A DNA stretch of 64,000 nt from Agitococcus sp. Its GTDB lineage: Bacteria; Pseudomonadota; Gammaproteobacteria; Pseudomonadales; Moraxellaceae. The notes under the pieces were generated by a model. It saw only the letters and a program-made list of their open reading frames with translations, had not been told where the DNA came from and did not search any database. Position 1 is the stretch's first letter. Each line of letters begins with the position of its first letter. The stretch is from the NCBI GenBank assembly GCA_030646715.1, contig JAUSLJ010000029.1, positions 62,001 to 126,000 of the forward strand, written 5' to 3'. Positions 37,828-49,439 of the stretch are shown here, piece after piece. Both the position numbers and the translations under genes were made by a program.

Positions 37828-37864
37828 AACTTTTTCCTAAAATAGCTATATCCTAAAACAGCCG

Positions 37865-38698
37865 CTAAAACATTTCCCAAACAGGCTGACAACCTGCAGG
37901 TAATTCGGCAAATTTACCCAGTTTTAACCACGGCATATTAATACCGTGATAATCACTGCCTTGTGACGCATATAATCCAAATCGATTAGCCAAAGCCGCT
38001 AAATTTAAAATCACATTCGGTTTTTCATTAGCGGTGCTGACTTCCATCGCCTGTCCACCCGCTTGCTGAAAATCAGCCAACAATAATCTTAATTTAGTTT
38101 GTGATAAGCCGTAACGCGCAGGATGAGCCAATACCGTCACACCACCCGCTGCTTTAACCCATGAAATAGCCGTCTGCATATCTGTCCACGGCATAGGAAC
38201 AGCGGCAGGTTTACCATTCCCTAAATATTTATCAAACGCTTGTTGCAGCTGTTTTACACGGCCAATACTGACTAAATACTGGGCAAAATGGGCGCGGCCA
38301 ACACGGTTTTCATCGTTATCAACTAAAGCCAAAACGTTTTGCCAACAATTTTCGATGCCCAAATTTTCGAGCTTTTCGGCGATTAATCGCCCTCGTTTCG
38401 CCCGTGCTTGCTGTTGCTCATGCAAACCTGCTTTGAGTATAGGTGTTTCTGGATCAATATTTAAGGCAACCAGATGAATGAGCTGTTTTTGCCACATCGC
38501 CGAGATTTCAACACCGTTAATCAAACGGATACCTGCCAACTCTGCCGCACGACGCGCTTCAGACAAACCATTGGTGCTATCGTGATCGGTTAAGGCAAGC
38601 ATAGTCACCCCTGCCGCCGCCGCTTGTTCTACGAGTTGTTGAGGACTTTGGCTACCATCGGAATACAAACTATGGCAATGTAAATCTACAGAGGGCAT
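37865..38698 (-). CDS. rnm: PHP-domain phosphoesterase, RnmAMP / YciV type
   Basis: PHP-family metal-dependent phosphatase. In E. coli YciV (RNase AM) removes phosphates from 3',5'-nucleotide ends and trims 5' ends of rRNA. The metal-binding motifs are DLHCHSLYSDGS at residues 5-16, LTDHDST near 36-42, GVEIS, VLAHPARYGLS and GSDYHG near the end. The ATG at 38698 puts the first motif at the N-terminus as in homologues; the frame is also open to a GTG at 38731. It is divergent from yciB with 67 bases between starts and lies upstream of yciO. Confidence 0.92.
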   Translation of the reverse strand: MPSVDLHCHSLYSDGSQSPQQLVEQAAAAGVTMLALTDHDSTNGLSEARRAAELAGIRLINGVEISAMWQKQLIHLVALNIDPETPILKAGLHEQQQARAKRGRLIAEKLENLGIENCWQNVLALVDNDENRVGRAHFAQYLVSIGRVKQLQQAFDKYLGNGKPAAVPMPWTDMQTAISWVKAAGGVTVLAHPARYGLSQTKLRLLLADFQQAGGQAMEVSTANEKPNVILNLAALANRFGLYASQGSDYHGINMPWLKLGKFAELPAGCQPVWEMF

Positions 38699-38765
38699 GA
38701 CAGAACATCTAAAGCTGTTTAATATGCGCACTCTACCAAATTACGGCTTATAAGTATCCTTATCC

Positions 38766-39302
38766 ATGAAACAATGGCTTGATTTTATTCCTCTCTTTTT
38801 ATTTTTCGCCTCTTTTAAAACGCTAGGGATTTTTCCCGCCACGGCGGTATTAATTGGCAGTTCCGTTTTAGTCTATGGCGCAATATGGATCAAAGACCGC
38901 CACTTAGAAAATGGACAAAAACTCACACTGGTCGCGACAATTTTGTTTGGTAGTGTCACTTTATTATTACATGACGAAACCTATTTAAAATGGAAAGCGC
39001 CCGTTATTAATTGGATTTTTGCCGCTGCCTTTTTAGGGAGTATGTATATTGGCGAACAACCTTTAGTACAACGGATGATGGCCAAAGCCTTTGATATGCC
39101 TGCTGAAATTTGGCGTAAATTAAACTGGGCATGGGTGATATTTTTTGTAGTTGCGGGTAGTGCCAATGCTTATGTTGCTTTTAATTTCCCAAAATACTGG
39201 GTGGACTTTAAAGTCTTTGGCAGTTTAGGGATGACCTTGATATTTATTATTGGTCAAATGGTTATCTTGTCACGTTATATTAAACAAGAAGAAGTTAAAT
39301 AA
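38766..39302 (+). CDS. yciB: Inner-membrane septation protein YciB (IspZ family)
   Basis: Small inner-membrane protein linked to cell division and envelope synthesis. The 178 residues carry five or six membrane segments. The family start MKQWLDFIPLFLFFASFK is present, as are TAVLIGSSVLVYGAIWIKDR, GSVTLLLHDETYLKWKAPVINWIF and KLNWAWVIFFVVAGSANAYVAFNF, with the conserved DFKVFGSLGMTLIFIIGQ near the end. It begins a yciB-yciI series on the plus strand. Confidence 0.97.
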   Translation: MKQWLDFIPLFLFFASFKTLGIFPATAVLIGSSVLVYGAIWIKDRHLENGQKLTLVATILFGSVTLLLHDETYLKWKAPVINWIFAAAFLGSMYIGEQPLVQRMMAKAFDMPAEIWRKLNWAWVIFFVVAGSANAYVAFNFPKYWVDFKVFGSLGMTLIFIIGQMVILSRYIKQEEVK

Positions 39303-39328
39303 CCCCTTCATTTTAAAGAGTTAAAATT

Positions 39329-39628
39329 ATGTGGTATGCCATTATCGCCGAAGATATGCCGAACTCATTAGCCAAACGTTTAGCGGCGCGCCCCGCCCAT
39401 GTCGCACGTTTACAAACGCTACAAGCTGAAGGTCGCTTATTTGTTGCAGGCCCTCATCCTGCCATTGATAGCGAAGATCCTGCCGAAGCGGGTTTTACGG
39501 GCAGTTTAATTATTGCTGAATTTGCCAATTTAGCTGCCGCGCAAGTGTGGGCTGCAGATGATCCTTATATAGCGGCAGGTGTCTATCACCATGTCACCGT
39601 TAAACCTTTTAAGAAAGTGTTACCATGA
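39329..39628 (+). CDS. yciI: YciI family protein (YCII domain)
   Basis: Ferredoxin-fold small protein of about 99 residues. The YCII pattern is clear: [44 protein letters not shown], then [45 protein letters not shown]. The conserved Asp-His region of the family (ADDPY, AGVY) is present. Its biochemical function is not established. It follows yciB by 26 bases and its stop overlaps the start of the next gene (ATGA). Confidence 0.96.
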   Translation: MWYAIIAEDMPNSLAKRLAARPAHVARLQTLQAEGRLFVAGPHPAIDSEDPAEAGFTGSLIIAEFANLAAAQVWAADDPYIAAGVYHHVTVKPFKKVLP

Positions 39629-40467
39629 AAATAGGATTATTGGCCGTCAGTGTTTTACTTGCATCAACGGCCTTTGCCCGTGAGGAAGACTCGCCCCTGC
39701 CGATTGAAGATGTCACTCCAACAAAAGTAGAAAAAGCGGTTGTTGTCAAACCGAGCCAGCCTGCGCTTGAAGAAGCGGTAAAGCCAAAACCAACAGCAGC
39801 TACAGAAAACACCAAAGAAGTCATCAAAAAAGCCAATTCTGCTTATGACGAACTACCGAAAAAGAAAGTGACTTCAGTCACTACGGATGAAACCGCTAAA
39901 AAGAAAACAACGACGACAAATGATGAAGTTATAAAAAAGAAGACAATTACCGCCACCGAAGAGAGTCCAAAAAAGAAAGTAACGGCCATTGTTGATGAAT
40001 CGGCGAAGAAAAAAATAGCAGCAACTGACGAAACAGCCAAGAAGAAAGTGACTCCTAACAACGAAAACAGTCCTCAAAAACAAACAAGCACTGCAATTAA
40101 TGACGCACCGAAAAAGAAAGTTCCCACTGTGGTAGAAGTGGTGGTGCCTAAACCACCAACGACAGTTTCCGTCTCTGCACTGGCAGCAACAACTGTAACT
40201 CCCTCTGCTGCTGCAGAACCGACTATTTCGCCACGTCAGCAACAAACTTTGATTGATAATGCCGTGAAAATTGATGGCATGAATCGAGATTTGCTCACTC
40301 AAAATGAAAAAATGCAGTTAGAAAACGAAAAACTAGCGCAACAAGTGGAACTGCTGCAACATGACCGCAGTGCCGAATATATGCGTAACGGCGCATTTTT
40401 TGTCGTGTTGGGATTGTTTTGTGGCTGGTTACTGTCAAATGCCCCTCGTCAGCGTAAAAAATGGTAA
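39625..40467 (+). CDS. Lys-rich repeat protein with signal peptide, coiled coil and C-terminal membrane anchor
   Basis: Unknown protein of 280 residues. A signal peptide ([18 protein letters not shown]) is followed by a low-complexity part with about eight 11-13-residue repeats of the form D-E-x-x-K-K-K-x-T (residues ~75-170), then a Pro/Thr/Val stretch. Residues ~205-250 form a coiled coil ([34 protein letters not shown]), followed by a single membrane helix ([16 protein letters not shown]) and a basic tail (NAPRQRKKW). The coiled coil plus terminal anchor resembles the end of bacterial SH3-domain proteins of the TIGR04211 type, but no SH3 domain is present. It overlaps yciI by four bases and mnmC by seven. 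Confidence 0.8.
   Translation: MKIGLLAVSVLLASTAFAREEDSPLPIEDVTPTKVEKAVVVKPSQPALEEAVKPKPTAATENTKEVIKKANSAYDELPKKKVTSVTTDETAKKKTTTTNDEVIKKKTITATEESPKKKVTAIVDESAKKKIAATDETAKKKVTPNNENSPQKQTSTAINDAPKKKVPTVVEVVVPKPPTTVSVSALAATTVTPSAAAEPTISPRQQQTLIDNAVKIDGMNRDLLTQNEKMQLENEKLAQQVELLQHDRSAEYMRNGAFFVVLGLFCGWLLSNAPRQRKKW
39847..40128 (+). repeat. Degenerate repeats coding KKK-containing units
   Basis: About eight tandem units of 33-39 bases, each coding Asp-Glu-x-x-Lys-Lys-Lys-x-Thr or a close variant; one unit has changed to PQKQTS. Codons vary between units, so the array is old rather than a fresh expansion. Lys-rich, Thr/Ala/Pro-rich linkers of this kind resemble histone-H1-like tails or cell-wall-spanning linkers. 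Confidence 0.75.
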
Positions 40468-42425
40468 TTGTCCCCGCGTCAATCAGTTGGCCCAATGGCT
40501 TGCCGTACTCGAATGATTTTGGAGATATTTATTTCTCCCTTGATGATGGCCTCGCCGAAAAAGACTATGTTTTTTTACAAGCCAATCATTTAGCTCAACG
40601 CTTTGCCGCACTGGCCGATAACGCCAGCTTTACCATTGCCGAAACAGGCTTTGGTACAGGATTAAACTTTTTAGCGACATGGCAATTGTGGCAACAAACA
40701 CGCCCGAAGGGTGCTTGGCTACATTTTGTCTCCTTAGAAAAGCATCCCTTAACACCCGATGATTTATCTCGCGCCCTTGCCTTATGGCCTAGTCTTCAAA
40801 CTTATGCGACCAAGCTTTTAGCCAAATATCCACCGTTGACCGCAGGCTGGCATAGGTTGGTTTTTGCTGAAGAAAACCTCACCTTGACCTTATTGTTGGG
40901 TGATGCCAATGAATTACTGCCCGAATTAGTTGCCGAAGTTGATGTTTGGTTTTTAGACGGTTTTGCGCCCGATAAAAACCCTGAGTTATGGCAATTAAAC
41001 TTACTTTCTTCGGTCGCCAAGCTCAGTAAAATCAATAGTACTTTATCAACATATAGCGCAGCAGGTGTGGTGAAACGCACGCTCGAAGCGGCTGGCTTTG
41101 TCGTCACCAAACAAAAAGGCTTTGGTCTTAAACGTAATATGACCACCGCGACGATGACAAGCAAAGCTACTGCATCATTATCATGGCTCAGTCGCAACAC
41201 CACACGCCCTTGTGAACAAGCTAAAACAGCAATCGTCATTGGCGCAGGTATCGCGGGGGTAAGTTGTGCGCGGGCATTAGCGTTACGGGGCTGGCACGTC
41301 ACGGTCATTGAACAAGCAGACCATGCCGCTTCCGCTGCGTCGGGTAATCCTGCGGCGATAATTTATCCTAAACTCGCTCCTCCGCACTTATCGGCATGGC
41401 ACTTTCAACAACAATCGTATTTGAGTTTATTGTCACAATTACGTGATGAAAAATTGGCAGATGTTTGGCAAGAAAGTGGTTTGCTGTGGCTATTAGCAGG
41501 TAATCAGCAACGCGAAGGCGATAAATTAGACCACCATCCGTGGCCATCCTCTTTAGTACGTAAAGTTGAGGCGGAAGAAGCGTCACTACTTGCAGGCCTA
41601 AAGATTGATACCGCGTGTTTATATTTTCCCCAAGCAGGTTTTTTACATCCTAAAGCTTTGTGTGATCGTTGGCTGAATCACCCAAATATACACTGTTTGT
41701 GGCAAACACAAGTCGCTCAACTCCACTATGAAAATGATATTTGGCAAGCTTTAGCCGAAGATAAAACCATTATTGCCCAAGCCTCTGTGGTGATTCTCGC
41801 TAATGCTTTAGCGGCTCAACAATTAACGGTTAGCCAAGAATTGCCATTAACGCCTGTTCGTGGGCAAATTGCTCAAATTGAAACGAATGAGATGTTAAAC
41901 CCGTTAAAAAGTGTCTTGTGTTACGGTGGCTATTTAACGCCAAGCTACGGTAATCAACATTGTTTAGGGGCATCATTTTTACCCAATAATACCAATACGC
42001 AAGTCACGGACGAAGATCATCAACATAACTATCAATTACTCAAGACGTTTTTACCCGAACTCGCCCAACAAACGCCTGCTATCGCAACATGGCAAGGCCG
42101 CGCTGCGTTGCGGGCGCAAACCACCGATTATTTACCAATGGTCGGTGCATTACCTGTTTATGAAGATTTCTGTGTGCGTTATGCTGATTTTAAACACGGT
42201 AAGCAAGTGCTTGACGCGCCTACTTATCATCATGGTTTATATGTGTCGTTGGGGCATGGTTCTAAAGGCTTTTGTTACGCGCCCCTAGCTGCGGAGATTA
42301 TTGCTGCCGAAATTAATCATGAGCCGTATCCTGTTGCTGAACGCGTTTTGACAGCGTTGAATCCTGCACGGTTTTGGGTGAAAGCGTTAAAACGGCGGCA
42401 GACTGTTTTTAAAAGTAAACGCTAA
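40461..42425 (+). CDS. mnmC: Bifunctional tRNA 5-(methylaminomethyl)-2-thiouridine synthase MnmC
   Basis: Performs the last two steps of mnm5s2U formation at U34 of several tRNAs: an FAD-dependent removal of the carboxymethyl group and an SAM-dependent methylation. The methyltransferase domain is N-terminal (ETGFGTGLNFLATWQ at residues 61-75; DVWFLDGFAPDKNPELW near 165). The FAD oxidoreductase domain is C-terminal (Rossmann AIVIGAGIAGVSCARAL near 256-272; ASAASGNPAAIIYPKL). Length (654 aa) is normal for the fused form. It begins inside the preceding gene's last codons. Its stop overlaps the stop of the convergent polyphosphate phosphotransferase gene by four bases. Confidence 0.97.
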   Translation: MVIVPASISWPNGLPYSNDFGDIYFSLDDGLAEKDYVFLQANHLAQRFAALADNASFTIAETGFGTGLNFLATWQLWQQTRPKGAWLHFVSLEKHPLTPDDLSRALALWPSLQTYATKLLAKYPPLTAGWHRLVFAEENLTLTLLLGDANELLPELVAEVDVWFLDGFAPDKNPELWQLNLLSSVAKLSKINSTLSTYSAAGVVKRTLEAAGFVVTKQKGFGLKRNMTTATMTSKATASLSWLSRNTTRPCEQAKTAIVIGAGIAGVSCARALALRGWHVTVIEQADHAASAASGNPAAIIYPKLAPPHLSAWHFQQQSYLSLLSQLRDEKLADVWQESGLLWLLAGNQQREGDKLDHHPWPSSLVRKVEAEEASLLAGLKIDTACLYFPQAGFLHPKALCDRWLNHPNIHCLWQTQVAQLHYENDIWQALAEDKTIIAQASVVILANALAAQQLTVSQELPLTPVRGQIAQIETNEMLNPLKSVLCYGGYLTPSYGNQHCLGASFLPNNTNTQVTDEDHQHNYQLLKTFLPELAQQTPAIATWQGRAALRAQTTDYLPMVGALPVYEDFCVRYADFKHGKQVLDAPTYHHGLYVSLGHGSKGFCYAPLAAEIIAAEINHEPYPVAERVLTALNPARFWVKALKRRQTVFKSKR

Positions 42426-43903
42426 TCCAACGCCTTTTCTATCGCCTCACACAACGTCTTTAAAATCTTGATACGGGCATAATATTTATTGTTCGCTTCT
42501 ACCAATGTCCACGGCGCAATATCGGTACTGGTGCGCTCAACCATATCGCTGACTGCATGAACATAACTGTCCCATTTATTGCGATTACGCCAATCTTCTT
42601 CGGTAATTTTAAAGCGTTTAAAACCAATTTCTTCACGCAACTTAAAGCGTTTAAGCTGTTCATCTTGACTTATCGCCAGCCAGAACTTAACGACAATTGC
42701 CCCACTTTCAATCAGTTGCTCTTCAAAATCGTTGATTTCGCTGTAAGCACGCATCCAATCAGGTTCGCGCAAAAAGCCTTCTACACGCTCCACTAAAACA
42801 CGGCCATACCATGATCGGTCAAAAATACTAATACGACCTTTACGTGGAACGTGTCGCCAAAAACGCCATAAATAAGGCTGACTACGTTCTTCTTCGGTAG
42901 GCGCAGCAATAGGAATAATCGAATATTGACGGGCATCCAGTGCGGCAGTAATACGACGAATGCTACCTCCTTTGCCTGCGGCATCATTGCCTTCAAACAC
43001 GGCAATAATGCTGTGCTTGTTAAAATCAGGATGGCGCGTTAATAAATTCAAACGGCCTTGAAGCTTCTCTAATTCTGCTTCGTAATCTTTTTTACTATAT
43101 TCTTTGTCGAGCTTGAGCGTATCTAACAACTGCAAATTATCAATCGGTGGCAATAACGGCGCGATAGCCGAACTGTCATTTTTCACCGCACCGAGGTCTA
43201 AGTGTTTACGAATTTCTCGCAGTAGCAACTTTCCAACGGTCAAACTGCGATAGTTTTCATCTTCGCCCTCAACCACTACCCACGGGGCTTCGCCTGTACT
43301 GGTTTCGCGTAAAACGTGCTCAGAAATACGGCTGTATTTATCATAATGTTTAAAATTTTCCCAATCTTGGTCAGTAACACGCCAACGGGTTTTTGGGTCT
43401 TTTTCCAGTTGTTTCAGGCGGTTTTGTTGTTTTTCTTTCGACAAATGAAACCAAAATTTGAGTAGCACGACACCGTCATGCGCCAACATTTTTTCAAAAC
43501 GGACAATTTCATCTATTTGATGATCCAATTCAGAGGTTTTTAAATCACCCGTGACACGGCCAATAATCGGGTCGGAATACCAAGAACCGAACAAAATACC
43601 AATTCGACCATTGGCAGGTAAGGCACGCCAATAACGCCACATACGCGGTCTTTCGCGTTCTTCATCAGAACACTTGCCAAAGGCTTGAGTGGATATTAAA
43701 CGAGGATCCATCCATTCATTAAGCAAATTAACCGTTTCACCTTTGCCTGCACCATCGACGCCGTTTATTAAAATAATAACAGGGAATTTGCCATACTCTT
43801 TTAGCTCATACTGAATATCTAATAACGCCTCGCGTAAGACAGGCTCTTCGACTTTATAGGTATTTTTGTCTATTTTGTGGCCAATTTCAGCAGATTCAAA
43901 CAT
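42422..43903 (-). CDS. pap: Polyphosphate:AMP phosphotransferase (two-domain PPK2 family)
   Basis: Transfers phosphate from polyphosphate to AMP, giving ADP. It has the duplicated PPK2 architecture of class II enzymes (493 aa). Each half has its own Walker A: GVDGAGKGET at residues 48-57 and GNDAAGKGGS at 305-314. Each half also has the lid-type segment: RMWRYWRALPANGRIGILFGSWYS in the first, and LWRFWRHVPRKGRISIFDRSWYGRVLVERVEG in the second. The second half keeps the DRSWY catalytic pattern, while the first has GSWYS instead, typical for the inactive or diverged half. The gene is monocistronic and convergent with mnmC. Confidence 0.95.
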   Translation of the reverse strand: MFESAEIGHKIDKNTYKVEEPVLREALLDIQYELKEYGKFPVIILINGVDGAGKGETVNLLNEWMDPRLISTQAFGKCSDEERERPRMWRYWRALPANGRIGILFGSWYSDPIIGRVTGDLKTSELDHQIDEIVRFEKMLAHDGVVLLKFWFHLSKEKQQNRLKQLEKDPKTRWRVTDQDWENFKHYDKYSRISEHVLRETSTGEAPWVVVEGEDENYRSLTVGKLLLREIRKHLDLGAVKNDSSAIAPLLPPIDNLQLLDTLKLDKEYSKKDYEAELEKLQGRLNLLTRHPDFNKHSIIAVFEGNDAAGKGGSIRRITAALDARQYSIIPIAAPTEEERSQPYLWRFWRHVPRKGRISIFDRSWYGRVLVERVEGFLREPDWMRAYSEINDFEEQLIESGAIVVKFWLAISQDEQLKRFKLREEIGFKRFKITEEDWRNRNKWDSYVHAVSDMVERTSTDIAPWTLVEANNKYYARIKILKTLCEAIEKALD

Positions 43904-44043
43904 GATGATTCTCTCGATGTTCTATTTATATCCTTGACAATAACAGGCAATGAAAACGCCGTCAAAGACCGTATATTTTTTATGGGTTTGGCGGCTATAA
44001 TCAAAACTCTAGTCACTCACTCTCATCATTCGGCCACTTCGTC

Positions 44044-45684
44044 ATGATTGCTATTGTAGAAGCGTACAAGTCAGGTTTATTAGCCAAAAAACATTGGGCA
44101 CAAAATCTCGTCGCAGGCATAGTCGTTGGGGTGGTTGCTTTACCGTTAGCGATGGCGTTTGCTATTGCCAGCGGCGTTAAGCCCGAACAAGGGATTTATA
44201 CGGCAATTGTTGCGGGCATATTAGCGGCATTGTTGGGTGGCAGTCGGCTACAAATTACTGGGCCTACAGGCGCATTTATTGTCATTTTGGCAGGGATTAC
44301 TGCTAAATACGGTGTTGATGGCTTACAAATCGCCACCATTATGGCAGGGCTTATATTATTGTTATTTGGTTTAGCCAAAATGGGCGCAGTGATTAAATTT
44401 ATTCCTGCGCCTGTGATTGTCGGTTTTACCGCAGGTATCGGCGTGATTATTTGGGTTGGCCAATGGAAAGATTTTTTTGGTTTACCCAAAGTCACAGGTG
44501 AGCATTTTCATCAAAAGCTATGGCATACCTTGCAAGTGCTACCTCAACTTCATCTCGCCACTACAGGCTTAGCTATTCTCAGCTTAATACTGTTATTGCT
44601 TGCGCCCAAAATTAAAGCTTTACATCGTGTGCCTGGCCCATTGATTGCGATGGTTGTCGCTACCGCTTTACAGGGGATATTTCAATTTCAAGGGGTAATG
44701 ACCATTGGCACCGCATTTGGCGGTATTCCTCAAACTCTACCTCACTTTGCTTTACCGACGATTACCCTACCGCGAATTATTGAGTTGATTGGCCCTGCAT
44801 TTACCATTGCCATGTTGGGTGCTATTGAGTCTTTACTTTCTGCGGTGGTAGCTGACGGCATGGCAGGCACACGCCACAACTCTAATCAAGAATTGGTCGG
44901 TCAAGGTATTGCTAACATCGTCTCACCTTTATTTGGTGGTTTTGCCGCGACGGGTGCTATTGCCCGTACCGCCACCAATGTGCGTAATGGTGGTAGTAGC
45001 CCGATTGCGGGTGTCACTCACGGGATTGTCTTAATTGTGATTATTCTGTTTTTAGCACCACTCGCGTCCGATATTCCTTTAGCGGCATTAGCGGCTATTT
45101 TGTTTGTTGTCGCATGGAATATGAGTGAATTACCACACTTGGTACACATGGCTCAACGCGCACCACGTAGTGATGTCGCTATTTTATTAATTACTTTTTT
45201 GCTAACTGTGTTTGCTGATTTAGTCATTGCCGTCAACATTGGTGTGATTTTAGCGGCTTTATTATTTATGCGTAGAATGGCTGAATCGGTAGAAATTCAA
45301 GCCCACAATAGTGATTCGTTGGCGATAGAACTACAAGGATTGGGCATCAAAAAACTTCCCGCCGATGTGATGGTTTACTCAATCGAAGGCCCTTTCTTTT
45401 TTGGCGCGGTTGATAACTTAGAACGCACATTAATGTCCACGAATACCGAAGCATCGACGTTGATTGTCCGTTTGGCTCATGTTCCTTTTGTCGACATTAC
45501 GGGCTTGCAGGCTCTTGACGAAGCCTTAGATGTTTTTAGAAAACGCCATATTAAAGTAATGGTGTGCGAAACCAACGAACGCGTTTTTCGCAAACTAGCC
45601 AAAGCAGGTTTGGTAGAAAAAGTGGGCGAAGACAATTTTTTTAGAACTTTTGCTGATGCGATTAAGCAAGTAGATAACCATTAA
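44044..45684 (+). CDS. SulP family anion transporter with STAS domain
   Basis: Inner-membrane transporter of the SLC26/SulP family, which carries sulfate, bicarbonate, dicarboxylates or related anions. About 12-14 membrane segments span residues ~20-420, with the family signatures VALPLAMAFAIASGVKPEQGIYTAIVAGILAALLGGSRLQITGPTGAFIV and SLLSAVVADGMAGTRHNSNQELVGQGIANIVSPLFGG. A cytoplasmic STAS domain fills ~435-546 (VDITGLQALDEALDVFRKRHIKVMVCETN). The substrate cannot be fixed from sequence. A possible -10 TATAAT is at 43996-44001. The stop overlaps that of the convergent gene by four bases. Confidence 0.94.
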   Translation: MIAIVEAYKSGLLAKKHWAQNLVAGIVVGVVALPLAMAFAIASGVKPEQGIYTAIVAGILAALLGGSRLQITGPTGAFIVILAGITAKYGVDGLQIATIMAGLILLLFGLAKMGAVIKFIPAPVIVGFTAGIGVIIWVGQWKDFFGLPKVTGEHFHQKLWHTLQVLPQLHLATTGLAILSLILLLLAPKIKALHRVPGPLIAMVVATALQGIFQFQGVMTIGTAFGGIPQTLPHFALPTITLPRIIELIGPAFTIAMLGAIESLLSAVVADGMAGTRHNSNQELVGQGIANIVSPLFGGFAATGAIARTATNVRNGGSSPIAGVTHGIVLIVIILFLAPLASDIPLAALAAILFVVAWNMSELPHLVHMAQRAPRSDVAILLITFLLTVFADLVIAVNIGVILAALLFMRRMAESVEIQAHNSDSLAIELQGLGIKKLPADVMVYSIEGPFFFGAVDNLERTLMSTNTEASTLIVRLAHVPFVDITGLQALDEALDVFRKRHIKVMVCETNERVFRKLAKAGLVEKVGEDNFFRTFADAIKQVDNH

Positions 45685-46235
45685 TAACGACCCATATATT
45701 CAATGCGTTGACTGACATTGTTTTCACAATTCGTTAACGCAGCAGCTCTTTCCGCCTCGTAGATGGGTGAATCCTCATAACCGTGATAATACATATTATA
45801 AGTCAAGCCTTTAATCATCTCGTAAAGCGGTGGTGATTGTTTGGCTATTTGCTCTAGGTTAGCAATATGAGATAACACATACGCCTGCGGATCATTCGCT
45901 CGGGTATTGCCTGAATCATAATTATAATCATAGTTATAAGAGCGTGAACGGTTATAACGAGGATACGTTTTTCTCGGTTGCACACTACGGTCTTTGGCTT
46001 TAATCACCAATTTACACAAAGCACTGACTTCTTTTTGCTTCATCGGCACACTGATTTTTAAGTTGGTCGGGTCGCCCTCTGTTTTCAAAATCACCGCATT
46101 ATCACCACACGGTAATTGGCTAAATTCTTTACGACCATTCTTTTCACAGACATAGACATCAGCCGCTAATGCCGTATTAGCAATGACGCAAAATGCTAAC
46201 AACGGCAGCCCTTTTACGGTTAATAATGACACCAT
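45681..46235 (-). CDS. Small secreted protein, DUF4124-like N-terminus
   Basis: A signal peptide ending NTALA is followed by ADVYVCEKNGRKEFSQLPCGDNA, which resembles the DUF4124 pattern (YKWKDENG...YS..PC) with two Cys that could form a disulfide. The rest has a basic, Tyr/Arg/Asn-rich low-complexity segment (PRYNRSRSYNYDYNYDSG) and a helical C-terminal part with one more Cys (LTNCENNVSQRIEYMGRY). Function is unknown; location is probably periplasmic. GGAG precedes the ATG by four bases. It converges on the SulP gene and lies downstream of ligA on the minus strand with 66 bases between. Confidence 0.8.
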   Translation of the reverse strand: MVSLLTVKGLPLLAFCVIANTALAADVYVCEKNGRKEFSQLPCGDNAVILKTEGDPTNLKISVPMKQKEVSALCKLVIKAKDRSVQPRKTYPRYNRSRSYNYDYNYDSGNTRANDPQAYVLSHIANLEQIAKQSPPLYEMIKGLTYNMYYHGYEDSPIYEAERAAALTNCENNVSQRIEYMGRY

Positions 46236-46301
46236 CTATCTCCTATAAATAATGGACTCTCTGCGAATAACTCAGGTAAACCAATCTTTGCTATTTGCTC
46301 A

Positions 46302-48338
<2,037 letters not shown>

Positions 48339-48475
48339 CTACTTTCCCAACACGACCATAAATTTATAGTGCTTACGATACCCGTTTCTGTTGAAAGATG
48401 GAAAGGGTGAAATCCACAGAACGACAAGTTAAGTCTTGGGAAATAAACAGCGGGTGGAGAGAGGAAGAAATGAAA

Positions 48476-48499
48476 TAGAAATAAGTCTAGAAATAAGTC
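48476..48499. repeat. 12-bp tandem duplication in the zipA-ligA gap
   Basis: TAGAAATAAGTC occurs twice head to tail (48476-48487 and 48488-48499). The rest of the gap 48336-48567 holds a short hairpin GGCGT/ACGCC (48503-48518) without a U-run. No function is apparent. Confidence 0.7.
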
Positions 48500-48567
48500 A
48501 GAGGCGTGTTGGTACGCCCCTTAACTCACGAGAATGACTTAGATACTGACTATGGGAGAATGGCTAT

Positions 48568-49428
48568 CTAAATCGCTTTACTCATTAAATGATGACGGGT
48601 GAACTCGACCACTTGCTCGCGGTAATGTTCAATCAATTGGCGATTTAATGGATTTTGGTTTTGGTCTAAAATCTGACCAGAGAACTCGTGCGCTAAACGC
48701 TTAGCGGTATCAATCATCGTGTCATATGCAACATAAGGATGATGATTTGGTAAAGCCATAAATAAAGTCACGGCAGAGATAAACTCCGAACCCATCGCTT
48801 CTAAATCAAAAGCACCAATATCATCGACTCTTGCCATGCTGAATAATACTTGGCCATGACCATTTGGATGCTCATGGCGATGGAACATACCCATTTCACC
48901 AAAACGCAAACCGTAATTAGAAACACATTTTAACAAGCGTTCGCCATCAAAAGGCACACGACCTGCGGTGATATAAATGACAATATAATCTTGCGCTTCG
49001 ACGACTTTACTTTGTGAGCTTGACATAGCCACGGTGTCAATAAACTCATCGTCTAACAATGAAACTTCTTCTTCAACAACAGCAGTTTTAGCTGTTTTGT
49101 GTTCAGCTATTTGCACCACATTAGTTGCCGCTTGAGCAACAGGTTTCACCATTAACTTGACCGTTTCCAATTCTTCATTAGCCACAAATGGTTGAGCCAA
49201 ATCATGAGCTTTTAATACAGGCTCAATAGCTTCAACTCGCGGCAAATGACGACGTTGTGAGCGCGGCACAACGGGAATACCGTCAATAATATCCACGCCT
49301 TCTACTAAAGCGGGTTCTACCCGCTCTAAGGCTTCTGCTTGATTGTTCTGGTAAATATCCCAGAGCACTTTGACTAATACTGCAAAAGCAACCGCGACGG
49401 CTGCCCAAATTCCCATTTCCATAGTCAT
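48568..49428 (-). CDS. zipA: Cell division protein ZipA
   Basis: ZipA tethers FtsZ to the inner membrane at mid-cell. An N-terminal membrane anchor with the N-terminus outside (MGIWAAVAVAFAVLVKVLWDIY) is followed by a basic then acidic linker. The C-terminal FtsZ-binding domain covers about residues 140-280 (DYIVIYITAGRVPFDGERLLKCVSNYGLRFGEMGMFHRHEHPNGHGQVLFSMA, then FDLEAMGSEFISAVTLFMALPNHHP). Length (286 aa) is normal. Three Met codons start the frame; the second (49422) has GAG eight bases upstream. It lies 11 bases after smc. Confidence 0.95.
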   Translation of the reverse strand: MTMEMGIWAAVAVAFAVLVKVLWDIYQNNQAEALERVEPALVEGVDIIDGIPVVPRSQRRHLPRVEAIEPVLKAHDLAQPFVANEELETVKLMVKPVAQAATNVVQIAEHKTAKTAVVEEEVSLLDDEFIDTVAMSSSQSKVVEAQDYIVIYITAGRVPFDGERLLKCVSNYGLRFGEMGMFHRHEHPNGHGQVLFSMARVDDIGAFDLEAMGSEFISAVTLFMALPNHHPYVAYDTMIDTAKRLAHEFSGQILDQNQNPLNRQLIEHYREQVVEFTRHHLMSKAI

Positions 49429-49439
49429 TACTCGTTTGA

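Noticed and set aside
48503-48518. Terminator between zipA and ligA
   Set aside because: Stem of only five base pairs and no U-run on either strand.
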